Positions 56,656-64,000 of a stretch of DNA of 64,000 nucleotides are shown piece after piece. The DNA comes from Bacillus cereus ATCC 14579. GTDB taxonomy: Bacteria; Bacillota; Bacilli; Bacillales; Bacillaceae_G. The DNA lies in assembly GCF_000007825.1 (NCBI RefSeq), contig NC_004722.1:3822501-3886500 (forward strand), written 5' to 3'. How positions within the stretch are numbered: position 1 is the first letter of the stretch; each line of letters starts with the position of its first letter. Under the pieces are notes generated by a model that was given only the letters and a program-made list of their open reading frames with translations, searched no databases and was not told where the DNA came from. The position numbers and the translations under genes were made by a program.

Positions 56656-57423
56656 TCATTTTAGTATACCATACAAAATTCTCCATTTGTCGCGTTTTGT
56701 TCTACCTTCTACAGAAAATAATTTACTTCGGCCATACCCTCTAACAGAAAAAACATCTCCTGGATAGCATTCATAAGAAGTTTGCTCCACTGTTTTCCAA
56801 TTGACTTTTACTAAACCATTTTTTATGAAAGGTTGTACTTTCTGTCTAGATAAATGTAACATTTCAGCTAACATAACATCTAAACGAAGTGAAGAAACCG
56901 TTCCAGATTTCTCTCCCCACGTTTCATCTATCTGTAGAATTTGTTCTCCTTGCACTGACGCTAAAGAGACTTTTACTTTCCCTATTGATTGTAAGTTCAT
57001 CTCAATATACGATACAATTTCTTTCGCAACTACAATTTGGGCACGATTTTCTTGCAGCAAAATATCACCACATTTTTCTCTTGTTAAACCAAGAGACATA
57101 AATGTACCTAATATTTGCCTATGTTCTAGCGTATAAAACTTGGAAGGATAGTCAATTTCTAATACTTCTACTTGAAATTCTTCTTCATTTAATTCTAGAT
57201 AGTCTGGATAAATAAGTGCTCTTTTACGCTCTGCATTAGGCGTTGCACCACCAAATTGTACAGCAACATCACCTTGTCCTATTACCATAGAAACAATTTG
57301 TTGTTGCCTAGGATCAAGAAAATCCGTTAACTTCACTTGATGGTACTCCGCCGCTCGCTTCCACTCTAGCACTTTATCCACAAAGACCTCCTCATCAGGC
57401 CTAAAATGTTCGTAGATGCTCAT
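56656..57423 (-). CDS. ylmH: S4-domain RNA-binding protein YlmH
   Basis: RNA-binding protein of the division cluster; in B. subtilis YlmH has been linked to rescue of stalled 50S-peptidyl-tRNA complexes. The 255-residue protein has an N-terminal globular domain and a C-terminal S4 domain (about 180-240, RLDVMLAEMLHLSRQKVQPFI). It sits between ylmG and divIVA as in other Bacilli. Confidence 0.92.
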   Translation of the reverse strand: MSIYEHFRPDEEVFVDKVLEWKRAAEYHQVKLTDFLDPRQQQIVSMVIGQGDVAVQFGGATPNAERKRALIYPDYLELNEEEFQVEVLEIDYPSKFYTLEHRQILGTFMSLGLTREKCGDILLQENRAQIVVAKEIVSYIEMNLQSIGKVKVSLASVQGEQILQIDETWGEKSGTVSSLRLDVMLAEMLHLSRQKVQPFIKNGLVKVNWKTVEQTSYECYPGDVFSVRGYGRSKLFSVEGRTKRDKWRILYGILK

Positions 57424-57438
57424 GTATTCACCTTCTTA

Positions 57439-57702
57439 CTATAAGAAATAGCTTAATAAACTGAACAAACCAGTTTTAGCAAGTTTCAACGCAAAGATCG
57501 CAACGATTGGAGAAATATCAATCATTCCAAGCGGCGGAATAAAGCGGCGGAATGGTTCTAAATACGGTTCACAAATACGTGCCAGGAACTCTCCAAAAGA
57601 TGATTCCTTTGCACCAGGAAACCATGATAGGAGAATGTAAATAATAAGTGCCCACGAGTAAATCTCGATAGCATAACTTAACACTATAAAAACTGTTGTC
57701 AT
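57439..57702 (-). CDS. ylmG: YggT-family membrane protein YlmG
   Basis: An 87-residue protein with two hydrophobic segments (about 5-27 and 60-85) separated by the family signature SWFPGAKE...LARICEPYLEPFRRFIPP. Members are found beside division genes in Gram-positives and cyanobacteria/chloroplasts; the precise role in Bacillus is unknown. It lies 6 nt after sepF. Confidence 0.92.
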   Translation of the reverse strand: MTTVFIVLSYAIEIYSWALIIYILLSWFPGAKESSFGEFLARICEPYLEPFRRFIPPLGMIDISPIVAIFALKLAKTGLFSLLSYFL

Positions 57703-57708
57703 GGCGTA

Positions 57709-58179
57709 TTACCACCTCTTTATATTTGTTTCTTCTTCTTCACCGAATAACTCTGAAATCGCACCAACAATATCTACATTTTCAGGTGTACACATAAATG
57801 TTTTCGGCCCTATTTTTTGAATGTCCCCGCCTATAGCGTATACAGTACCACTTAAAAAGTCAACGATACGTACCGCTTGATCAGTAGACATTCTCTGCAA
57901 ATTAATTACAACAGCTCGTCTACCTTTTAAGTGGTCCGCAATCCCTTGTGCTTCCGAATATGTGCGTGGTTCTAATAAAACAACTTTTGAAGATTGTTTT
58001 GCTGTTTCAATACTCACAACATTTTGCTTCGGTTGCGCTTTCGGAAACGTAACGTCTTGTTGTTCTGGTGGATCTTGCTGCTTTTTCATGTCTGTTTGCT
58101 CCTTTTCATAACCATATTGAGCTGCTTCTTTTTCTTCCGGTGTATCAAAAAAGAAGTATTTTACTTTTGACCAACTCAT
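57709..58179 (-). CDS. sepF: Cell division protein SepF
   Basis: Binds the FtsZ C-terminal tail and membrane and forms rings that shape the septum. The 156-residue protein has an N-terminal amphipathic helix (MSWSKVKYFFF), a variable linker and the C-terminal SepF domain (about 55-145, EPRTYSEAQGIADHL... VVINLQRM... FLSGTVYAIGG). ATG 58179 after AAGGAG. Confidence 0.95.
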   Translation of the reverse strand: MSWSKVKYFFFDTPEEKEAAQYGYEKEQTDMKKQQDPPEQQDVTFPKAQPKQNVVSIETAKQSSKVVLLEPRTYSEAQGIADHLKGRRAVVINLQRMSTDQAVRIVDFLSGTVYAIGGDIQKIGPKTFMCTPENVDIVGAISELFGEEEETNIKRW

Positions 58180-58198
58180 AATAAGATTCTCCTTCCTT

Positions 58199-58873
58199 TT
58201 ACGCTTTTCCTACTAAAATCGTTCCCAAACGAATATATGTAGCCCCTTCTTCAATTGCAATTGTGTAATCGTTGGACATTCCCATTGATAATTCTTTACA
58301 TGGCGCATGTAATAACTCTAGCTCCTGCACCTCTGTTTGCAGCATACGTAATTCCTTAAAACAGCGTCTGATTTCTTCCTCTTCTTCTGTAAATGGAGCC
58401 ATCGTCATTAGTCCAACCACTTCAATTTTATCGAATTCTTGCAAACTTTGAATAAAAGAAACAACCTCTTCTATTGCCAATCCTTGCTTCGATTCTTCAG
58501 ATGAGGTTTTCACTTGAATAAAGCATTTCACTTTCTTATCAGCACGTTTCTGAATTTCTTTCGCCAGCGAAAGACGATCTAACGAATGTAAATAATCAAT
58601 TTCATTAATGATTTCTTTTACTTTTCTCGTTTGTAATGAGCCAATAAAGTGCCAATTAACTTTTGAACCGAAATGCTCGTATTTCTGTAAGAAACCTTCA
58701 TTTCTATTTTCACCTAAATCGATAATTCCAGCTTCAATTACTTCGTTTGTTTTTTCAATCCCTACAGTTTTTGTAACTGCAACAAGTTTAATATCTTGCA
58801 ACGAACGTCCAGCTCGAGCGCAAGATTCTTTAATAGCTTCATTTACAATTACTAAATTTTCTTGTACTGTCAC
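58199..58873 (-). CDS. ylmE: PLP homeostasis protein YlmE (YggS family)
   Basis: PLP-binding, alanine-racemase-fold protein involved in vitamin B6 and amino-acid homeostasis. The 224-residue product has the PLP Lys in KLVAVTKTVG near residue 36 and the SMGMSNDYTIAIEEGAT phosphate-binding segment near the C-terminus. Start GTG 58873 overlaps the pgeF stop (GTGA), with a GGAGGAAGG site. Confidence 0.94.
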   Translation of the reverse strand: MTVQENLVIVNEAIKESCARAGRSLQDIKLVAVTKTVGIEKTNEVIEAGIIDLGENRNEGFLQKYEHFGSKVNWHFIGSLQTRKVKEIINEIDYLHSLDRLSLAKEIQKRADKKVKCFIQVKTSSEESKQGLAIEEVVSFIQSLQEFDKIEVVGLMTMAPFTEEEEEIRRCFKELRMLQTEVQELELLHAPCKELSMGMSNDYTIAIEEGATYIRLGTILVGKA

Positions 58874-59688
58874 TTGCTTCCTTCCTCCTTAAAACCTATG
58901 AAACTCAACATTCTTCCTGTCTTACCTTGATCACGACGATGAGAGAAAAATAGTTGCTCTTCACAGCTTGTACAAAGAGATGACATTACAATATGCTCTT
59001 CTTTTATGCCTGCTTGTACACATAATATACGATTAATTTCTTTTAAATTAATTGCGTACTGCCCGTCAGAAATTTTTTGATGAGGAACAGCACCGCTAAC
59101 TACTTCCTGTGCTGCTGTTAATACACGATCATCCACAACATAACAACAAGATCCGATCGACGGCCCAATTGCAACATGAATTTCATCACTTGAAATACCT
59201 TGTGCATTCCACTTTTGAATCATTTCCTTTGCAATCTCTTGTACAGTGCCTTTCCATCCAGCATGCGCAAGTCCTATCATACCATGTGATGGTGCATAAA
59301 AATAGAGCGGAACACAATCCGCGTAACAAGACGTTAACAGAACATCTTCATTACTCGTATAAATGCCATCTGTTTTTGAAATGCCGTCCTCATATGAATA
59401 GACACCACTTCCCTTTTCCTGTTGCCCTACTTTTTCAACATGATGAGCATGAACTTGTTCAGAGCAAATCCAGTTTTCTAATGGTTTTTGTAACTTATTT
59501 GCTAAAATGCGTCTGTTTTCATGAACGTTCTCCACGATATCATTCACATGTAATCCTAAATTCATCGCATGAAAGGAGCCCGTACTTATCCCACCATCTT
59601 TTGTCGTAAATCCAGCAGTAATGTTTCCAAGTTCTTTCCACGCTTGTAAATACAGTATACCGTCCACATATTTAAATGGTTCTCTCAT
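58870..59688 (-). CDS. pgeF: Multicopper-oxidase-like purine nucleoside enzyme PgeF (YlmD)
   Basis: DUF152/laccase-domain protein; homologues act on purine nucleosides or edit peptidoglycan precursors. The 272-residue product has the metal-site residues His in CSEQVHAHHVEKV, Cys in TSCYADCVPLYF and His in GLAHAGWKGT. The ATG at 59688 has AAGGAG upstream; the 14-codon longer frame is rejected. Coupled to ylmE. Confidence 0.9.
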   Translation of the reverse strand: MREPFKYVDGILYLQAWKELGNITAGFTTKDGGISTGSFHAMNLGLHVNDIVENVHENRRILANKLQKPLENWICSEQVHAHHVEKVGQQEKGSGVYSYEDGISKTDGIYTSNEDVLLTSCYADCVPLYFYAPSHGMIGLAHAGWKGTVQEIAKEMIQKWNAQGISSDEIHVAIGPSIGSCCYVVDDRVLTAAQEVVSGAVPHQKISDGQYAINLKEINRILCVQAGIKEEHIVMSSLCTSCEEQLFFSHRRDQGKTGRMLSFIGFKEEGSK

Positions 59689-59808
59689 AATAAAGCGGCT
59701 CCTTTTAATTAAAATAACAGAAAAAAGCATGGTACTTCCTGTCTATTTTACCATACTTTTATTTTTTCATAATCCTAACAGAAAAAAAAGAGGAATTTGT
59801 AATATTCT

Positions 59809-60090
59809 TTATGAAATTGTCGGTGTTTGTATTGATTCTGTTACAGAATTAACAGGATTTACTCTTACAAGTATGACATCTTCCCCAATTTTCACAATTT
59901 CCTTCCAAGGAATTACAATCTCAACATCTTTTCCAAAAATACCTAGCATACGTGTCTGTTTGGAAATAATAACAGAACAAATTTTCCCTGTGTTCATATC
60001 AATTTCAATATCTCCAATATTCCCAATCCTTTTTCCATCTGAAATATTTATAACATCCTTCATCTGTAACTCTGAAATTCGTATCACCAT
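59809..60090 (-). CDS. ylmC: YlmC/YmxH family PRC-barrel protein
   Basis: A 93-residue single PRC-barrel domain (MVIRISELQMKDVINISDGK... IGDIEIDMNTG... VIPWKEIVKIGEDVILV). These small proteins accompany sporulation sigma-factor genes in Bacilli; the function is unknown. ATG 60090 follows GGGAGAGG. It lies just downstream of sigG and before pgeF. Confidence 0.88.
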   Translation of the reverse strand: MVIRISELQMKDVINISDGKRIGNIGDIEIDMNTGKICSVIISKQTRMLGIFGKDVEIVIPWKEIVKIGEDVILVRVNPVNSVTESIQTPTIS

Positions 60091-60224
60091 TTTTATCCTC
60101 TCCCTTATATGACAAATTGGAAACTGTTTCTCATATTTACAGGAAGCCACCTATACGAAACACCATGCTAGTTTCATTATATGAACACTAATCCCCTACT
60201 ATGAGCACAAACCATATTACATAT

Positions 60225-60256
60225 AAAAAGGTCTCACCATAATTGGTGAGACCTTA
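60225..60256 (-). terminator. sigG terminator
   Basis: A 12-bp perfect stem AAGGTCTCACCA / TGGTGAGACCTT with a 4-nt loop and a T-rich tail on the minus strand, overlapping the sigG stop codon. Confidence 0.9.
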
Positions 60257-61033
60257 TCCTTGAATCGTTTTATTCATTTGTTTAATGGCTGACTTCTCTA
60301 AACGTGATACTTGCGCTTGGGAAATCCCAATTTCTTCTGCAACTTCCATCTGTGTCTTTCCTTGGAAGAAACGTTTTCTAATAATCATTTTCTCTCTATC
60401 ATTTAAACGCTTCATTCCTTCTTTCAATGCTAATTCTTCAACCCACTGCTCGTCCTTTTGTTTTTCATCACTTAACTGATCCATAACAAAGATAGGATCT
60501 CCCCCATCATTATAAATCGGTTCAAATAATGAAACTGGATCTTGAATCGCATCTAAAGCAAATACTATCTCTTCATGAGTTACTTCTAGCACTTTTGCAA
60601 TATCCATTGCTGTTGGTTCTTTTGAATTTTCTGCAATCAATTTTTCTCTTACTTGCAAAGCTTTATACGCAATATCTCGCAATGAGCGCGATACGCGAAT
60701 CGGATTATTATCACGCAAATATCTGCGTATTTCCCCAATAATCATCGGCACAGCATACGTTGAAAATTTTACATTTTGGCCTAAATCAAAATTATCAATT
60801 GATTTCATAAGTCCGATGCAACCAACTTGAAATAAATCGTCAACATATTCTCCTCTGTTATTAAATCTTTGGATGACGCTCAGTACAAGACGTAAGTTTC
60901 CATTCACTAATTTTTCTCTTGCGCTTATCTCTCCACTTTGCATTTCACGAAATAATTTACGCATCTCTTCATTTTTTAATACTGGAAGTTTAGCTGTATC
61001 AACACCGCAAATTTCTACTTTGTTTCTCGTCAA
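60254..61033 (-). CDS. sigG: Forespore sigma factor SigG
   Basis: Late forespore sigma factor. The 259-residue protein has sigma-70 region 2 (NLRLVLSVIQRFNNRGEYVDDLFQVGCIGL), region 3 and region 4 with the helix-turn-helix KTQMEVAEEIGISQAQVSRLE. The start codon is TTG at 61033, 7 nt after AGGAGG; the weak start may limit early synthesis. It lies downstream of sigE, as in B. subtilis, where read-through from spoIIG is non-productive and a forespore promoter drives expression. Confidence 0.97.
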   Translation of the reverse strand: MTRNKVEICGVDTAKLPVLKNEEMRKLFREMQSGEISAREKLVNGNLRLVLSVIQRFNNRGEYVDDLFQVGCIGLMKSIDNFDLGQNVKFSTYAVPMIIGEIRRYLRDNNPIRVSRSLRDIAYKALQVREKLIAENSKEPTAMDIAKVLEVTHEEIVFALDAIQDPVSLFEPIYNDGGDPIFVMDQLSDEKQKDEQWVEELALKEGMKRLNDREKMIIRKRFFQGKTQMEVAEEIGISQAQVSRLEKSAIKQMNKTIQG

Positions 61034-61069
61034 AGTGTTCCCTCCTATCGGGAGTTGCTGTACAGTGTA

Positions 61070-61098
61070 AAGTATTTCCTTTGAAGGGGATTTTATGC
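61070..61098 (-). promoter_or_regulatory. Candidate forespore (sigma-F/sigma-G) promoter of sigG
   Basis: Minus strand GCATA (61094-61098), 14-bp spacer, GGAAATACTT (61070-61079). Both elements fit the sigma-F/sigma-G consensus (GYATA and GGnnAnAnT); the spacer is about one base short, depending on how the elements are bounded. Confidence 0.6.
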
Positions 61099-61153
61099 AT
61101 GTGGTTTTTTCACGATTTATTATTTAAATTATCTTTCCTAATACAACTAAATA

Positions 61154-61189
61154 GAATAAGACCAGCCTACATAACGGCTGGTCTTATTC
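61154..61189 (-). terminator. Hairpin between sigE and sigG
   Basis: A 14-bp perfect stem GAATAAGACCAGCC / GGCTGGTCTTATTC with an 8-nt loop, directly after the sigE stop. The following tail (TATTTAG) is only moderately T-rich, so some read-through into sigG is plausible. Confidence 0.75.
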
Positions 61190-61190
61190 T

Positions 61191-61910
61191 TTACACCATT
61201 TTATTAAATTCTTTTCGTAATCTTTTTATAATTCTTTTTTCTAAACGCGAAATGTATGACTGTGAAATCCCAAGCATATCAGCCACATCTTTTTGCGTCT
61301 TTTCCTCTCCTCCAGCAAGCCCAAACCGAAGTTCCATAATTTGTTTTTCACGATCATTTAATTGGTGTAATGCTTTCATTAAAAGGTGACGATCTACAGT
61401 AGCTTCTAAATCTTTTGTAATAATATCATCATCTGTACCTAACACGTCAGACAATAACAGTTCATTCCCATCCCAATCAATGTTTAGTGGTTCATCAAAA
61501 GAAACTTCCGAACGATTTTTGTTATTTCGACGTAAATGCATTAAAATTTCATTTTCTATACAACGCGATGCATATGTTGCTAATTTTATTTTCTTTTCTG
61601 GATTAAATGTATTTACCGCTTTAATAAGGCCGATTGTTCCTATACTAATCAAATCTTCAATATTTATCCCTGTATTTTCAAACTTTCTTGCTATATATAC
61701 AACGAGCCTTAAGTTACGTTCAATAAGTAATGACCTTGCTGCCTGATCTCCTTTTGGCAATTTATTCAAAAGAACTTCCTCTTCTTCTTTTGTTAACGGT
61801 GGTGGCAACGCTTCACTTCCACCAATATAATAAATTTCATCGGTCTTAATTCCTAATTTCAGCAATACTTTATACCAAAGGTATACTAAATAAAATTTTA
61901 ATTTCATCAT
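61191..61910 (-). CDS. sigE: Mother-cell sigma factor SigE (pro-form)
   Basis: Early mother-cell sigma factor made as an inactive precursor. The 239-residue protein has a hydrophobic pro-segment ([20 protein letters not shown], about 1-27) removed by SpoIIGA, then regions 2-4 ([42 protein letters not shown]). The ATG at 61910 lies 20 nt after spoIIGA. Confidence 0.97.
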
Positions 61911-61930
61911 ATTATCCCGCCTCTCATTTA

Positions 61931-62848
61931 TTAAGCGATCACCATTTTTTGCGAAATCAACATTTTTGGATGCACAATACATTGATACTCCCCATTAGTA
62001 GACAGCTGTTGTGTATTTAATCCAATTAATACTTTGTTTACAACAATAGAACTACCTTCATGGTCAACTTGCACACTGTCAGGCTTAATTGCCCACAAAA
62101 ATTGACTCTCTACTCCTACTGCACGGAAAGGAATTAAGCGTAATTTGGTCGCCCAACCAGAATCATTTTCTGGTATTTGAGGAATTTCTGTTTTGGAATA
62201 AATTTGTTCTGTTAACCAAGATGGTAAGCAATGTTCTAATGATGAAACATGCATAATCATAACAGGTGTTTTTGTTAATGGGTCATAAAGTTGGTTCCCA
62301 CTGTCAATAAGACCTGCGAGTTCTAGTTCTTCTTCGGCTAATTGAATTTTTACTTTCACAATTTGATCATAGTGTATTTTCGTGACCTCTACGCTTTCAA
62401 TACGCTTTTTAGAAAAATAATAAATTACTGGAAAACCAAAAATAACAAATAACCAACTAATTGGATCACCGTAAGAAATTGACTGAGATTGAACCAATCC
62501 ATTTACCATTTCATTCGTTTGCAAAAAGAAATGAGTTCCAATTAATCCTCCGCCAACCATAAAGGTTACAAAGTAAAAAGTAAAAACAGTTTGTGCATAA
62601 TTTCTAAATGTCGTAAACCCAAATGCTGTATACACAATAAGTAACGAGTACAGTAGTTTCATAATTGGATGTGTCATCATAGAAGCAAAAGGAGTAAAGG
62701 CAAAAATAACAATGGTTGAACCTATAAATGCCCCTAACACAAGCCTCCATCTTTTGATTTTCTTTTTTAACACGGTAGCTGTTAATAAAAGCAAAAGAAA
62801 ATCAATGCAGGCGTTTAACAACCAAACAACGTCGGCGTAAACAACCAA
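61931..62848 (-). CDS. spoIIGA: Sporulation aspartic protease SpoIIGA
   Basis: Membrane protease that activates pro-sigma-E in response to SpoIIR from the forespore. The 305-residue protein has five membrane spans in the first ~150 residues and a C-terminal protease domain with the aspartic motif [13 protein letters not shown] near residue 180. The start is TTG at 62848 behind AGAGGTGA, since the product then begins [12 protein letters not shown] like other SpoIIGA proteins; the frame is open 16 codons further up. Confidence 0.95.
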
Positions 62849-62878
62849 ACAATTCACCTCTTTTTTCAAGTTGAGACT

Positions 62879-62912
62879 AGTATAATGCATATCCAATAGG
62901 AAAGTGTGTCAA
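62879..62912 (-). promoter_or_regulatory. spoIIG promoter (Spo0A-activated, 22-bp spacer)
   Basis: Minus strand TTGACA (62907-62912), a 22-bp spacer, and TATACT (62879-62884). This abnormal spacing is the hallmark of the B. subtilis spoIIG promoter, which sigma-A RNA polymerase uses only with Spo0A~P. A Spo0A-box-like TGTCGGT lies upstream at about 62959-62965. Confidence 0.88.
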
Positions 62913-63040
62913 TTTGCGGAGGTGTTTTTTTGTTATTTTGTGATTTCTAGACATAATCTGTCGGTAAAAAATAAAAGTACAAATTCATAGAATGATATAC
63001 TCTTATTTTCACAAACAAAATATATTGAAATATACGAAAT

Positions 63041-63068
63041 AAAAAAAGACCTGCTTAGCAGGTCTTTT
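63041..63068 (-). terminator. Second terminator after ftsZ
   Basis: Inverted repeat AAAAGACCTGCT / AGCAGGTCTTTT with a one-base centre, followed on the minus strand by seven Ts. Confidence 0.82.
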
Positions 63069-63079
63069 CCATAAAAAAT

Positions 63080-63105
63080 AAAAAGGAGCATGAAAGCTCC
63101 TTTTT
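63080..63105 (-). terminator. First terminator after ftsZ
   Basis: Stem AAAAAGGAGC / GCTCCTTTTT with a 6-nt loop, immediately after the ftsZ stop, followed by a T-rich tail. Together with the next hairpin it insulates spoIIG from ftsZ transcription. Confidence 0.9.
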
Positions 63106-64000
63106 TTATCGTCTACGACGGTTACGTAAAAATGCTGGAATATCGATATCATCTGAATCTGAATGACGCTCATGTACAACTGGCTCTTCACGCTTCATTT
63201 CACGTTTTACTTCACGCTGTTTTGAAGGTTGAGCTACTGGTTGTTGCTGTTGTTGCGTGTGGTTCGCATTCGGACGAATAATTGGTTTTGGTGGTTGAGT
63301 TGCAATGCTATCATCAAAACCAGTTGCAATTACAGTTACAACGATATCATCTTTTAATCCTTCGTTAATAACAGAACCGAAGATCATATTTACTTCTGGA
63401 TCTGAAGCTGAAGCTACGATGTCTGCCGCTTCTTGTACTTCATATAAGCTTAAGTTAGCACCACCCGTAATGTTCATGATAACACCTTGAGCTCCATCAA
63501 TAGATGTTTCTAGTAATGGGCTAGAAATTGCTTTTTTCGCAGCTTCTGCAGCACGATTTTCCCCATTACCAGAACCAATACCCATTAAAGCAGAACCTCT
63601 ATTAGACATAATTGTCTTTACGTCTGCAAAGTCTAAGTTAATTAAACCTGGCGTTGCAATTAAATCCGAAATACCTTGAACACCTTGACGTAATACGTTA
63701 TCAGCTTCACGGAATGCTTCTAACATTGGCGTATTTTTATCAACAATCTCTAATAAGCGATCGTTTGGAATTACAATAAGAGTATCTACATTTTCTTTAA
63801 ATGCTGCAATACCAGATGCTGCTTGCGTCGCACGCTTACGTCCTTCAAAAGTAAATGGACGTGTTACAACACCTACTGTTAAAGCACCTAATTCTTTTGC
63901 AACTTGAGCAACAACTGGAGCTGCACCAGTTCCAGTTCCACCGCCCATACCGGCAGTTACGAAGACCATATCCGCACCACGAAGTGCTTCTTGGATCTGT
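63106..64000 (-). CDS. ftsZ: Cell division protein FtsZ (N-terminus outside window)
   Basis: Tubulin-like GTPase forming the division ring. The window holds about the last 298 codons: the GTP-binding tubulin signature GMGGGTGTGAAPV near its beginning, the T7 region (LINLDFADVKTIM), and a Gln/Pro/Arg-rich linker. The C-terminal tail DDIDIPAFLRNRRRR binds FtsA, SepF and EzrA. Roughly the first 90-100 residues lie beyond base 64000. Confidence 0.97.
   Translation of the reverse strand, partial: QIQEALRGADMVFVTAGMGGGTGTGAAPVVAQVAKELGALTVGVVTRPFTFEGRKRATQAASGIAAFKENVDTLIVIPNDRLLEIVDKNTPMLEAFREADNVLRQGVQGISDLIATPGLINLDFADVKTIMSNRGSALMGIGSGNGENRAAEAAKKAISSPLLETSIDGAQGVIMNITGGANLSLYEVQEAADIVASASDPEVNMIFGSVINEGLKDDIVVTVIATGFDDSIATQPPKPIIRPNANHTQQQQQPVAQPSKQREVKREMKREEPVVHERHSDSDDIDIPAFLRNRRRR

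Noticed and set aside
59109..60112. Plus-strand open frames of 163-166 codons opposite pgeF and ylmC
   Set aside because: Antisense to real genes; His/Leu/Ser-rich or Ile-rich composition without any domain; no Shine-Dalgarno site.
63009..63191. Minus-strand frame of 60 codons overlapping the ftsZ end and terminators
   Set aside because: It runs through two intrinsic terminators and the FtsZ tail in another frame; no credible start.
1..64000. CRISPR arrays, IS elements, prophage, tRNA or rRNA genes
   Set aside because: No direct-repeat arrays, transposase or integrase frames, or tRNA/rRNA-like sequences were seen on either strand.

Overview
The window is core chromosome of a low-GC, spore-forming Firmicute, almost certainly a member of the Bacillus cereus group (cereus/thuringiensis/anthracis). 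The evidence is the gene content (spoIIGA-sigE-sigG, spoVM, sepF/divIVA, the prpC-prkC pair, the pyr operon with PyrR attenuators), AGGAGG-type ribosome binding sites, and protein sequences that read as B. cereus-group orthologues. I recognise these from memory; no search was run. Most genes lie on the minus strand, so transcription mainly runs from 64000 down to 1. I see no tRNA, rRNA, IS element, prophage or CRISPR array.

In transcription order the window starts with division and sporulation: the 3' part of ftsZ, the spoIIGA-sigE pair behind a Spo0A-type promoter, sigG, ylmC, pgeF, ylmE, sepF, ylmG, ylmH and divIVA. Next comes ileS under an isoleucine T-box, a DksA-like gene, lspA and an RluD-type pseudouridine synthase. 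The complete pyrimidine operon follows (pyrR-pyrP-pyrB-pyrC-carA-carB-pyrK-pyrD-pyrF-pyrE, 39125-50761). It has three PyrR-type attenuators and many overlapping start/stop junctions.

Between pyrE and rqcH (32826-39087) is a small accessory islet: an LprI-like lipoprotein, an M24 peptidase behind a sigma-54-like promoter, a DinB-like protein, two tandem small membrane proteins (one frameshifted), a polytopic transporter-like protein behind a possible sigma-K promoter, a small membrane protein and a HAD phosphatase remnant. In B. subtilis this slot holds sulfate-assimilation genes.

The rest is a housekeeping superoperon: a P-type Ca2+ ATPase, yloC, remA, gmk, rpoZ, coaBC, priA, def, fmt, rsmB, rlmN, prpC, prkC, rsgA, rpe, thiN, spoVM, (rpmB on +), yloU, fakA, recG, the FapR-controlled lipid cluster fapR-plsX-fabD-fabG-acpP, rnc, and smc running off the left edge.

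I found no convincing undescribed multi-gene system. The most notable signal is a set of lesions in normally intact genes: one-extra-base frameshifts in the Ca2+-ATPase gene, thiN and a small membrane-protein gene, an Arg in place of the first P-loop Gly of guanylate kinase, and an apparent stop-codon loss in remA. These are either sequencing errors or real strain mutations, and reads would decide. The sigma-54-like promoter in front of the M24 peptidase and a Glu at the RqcH Asp-Arg site are also worth checking.
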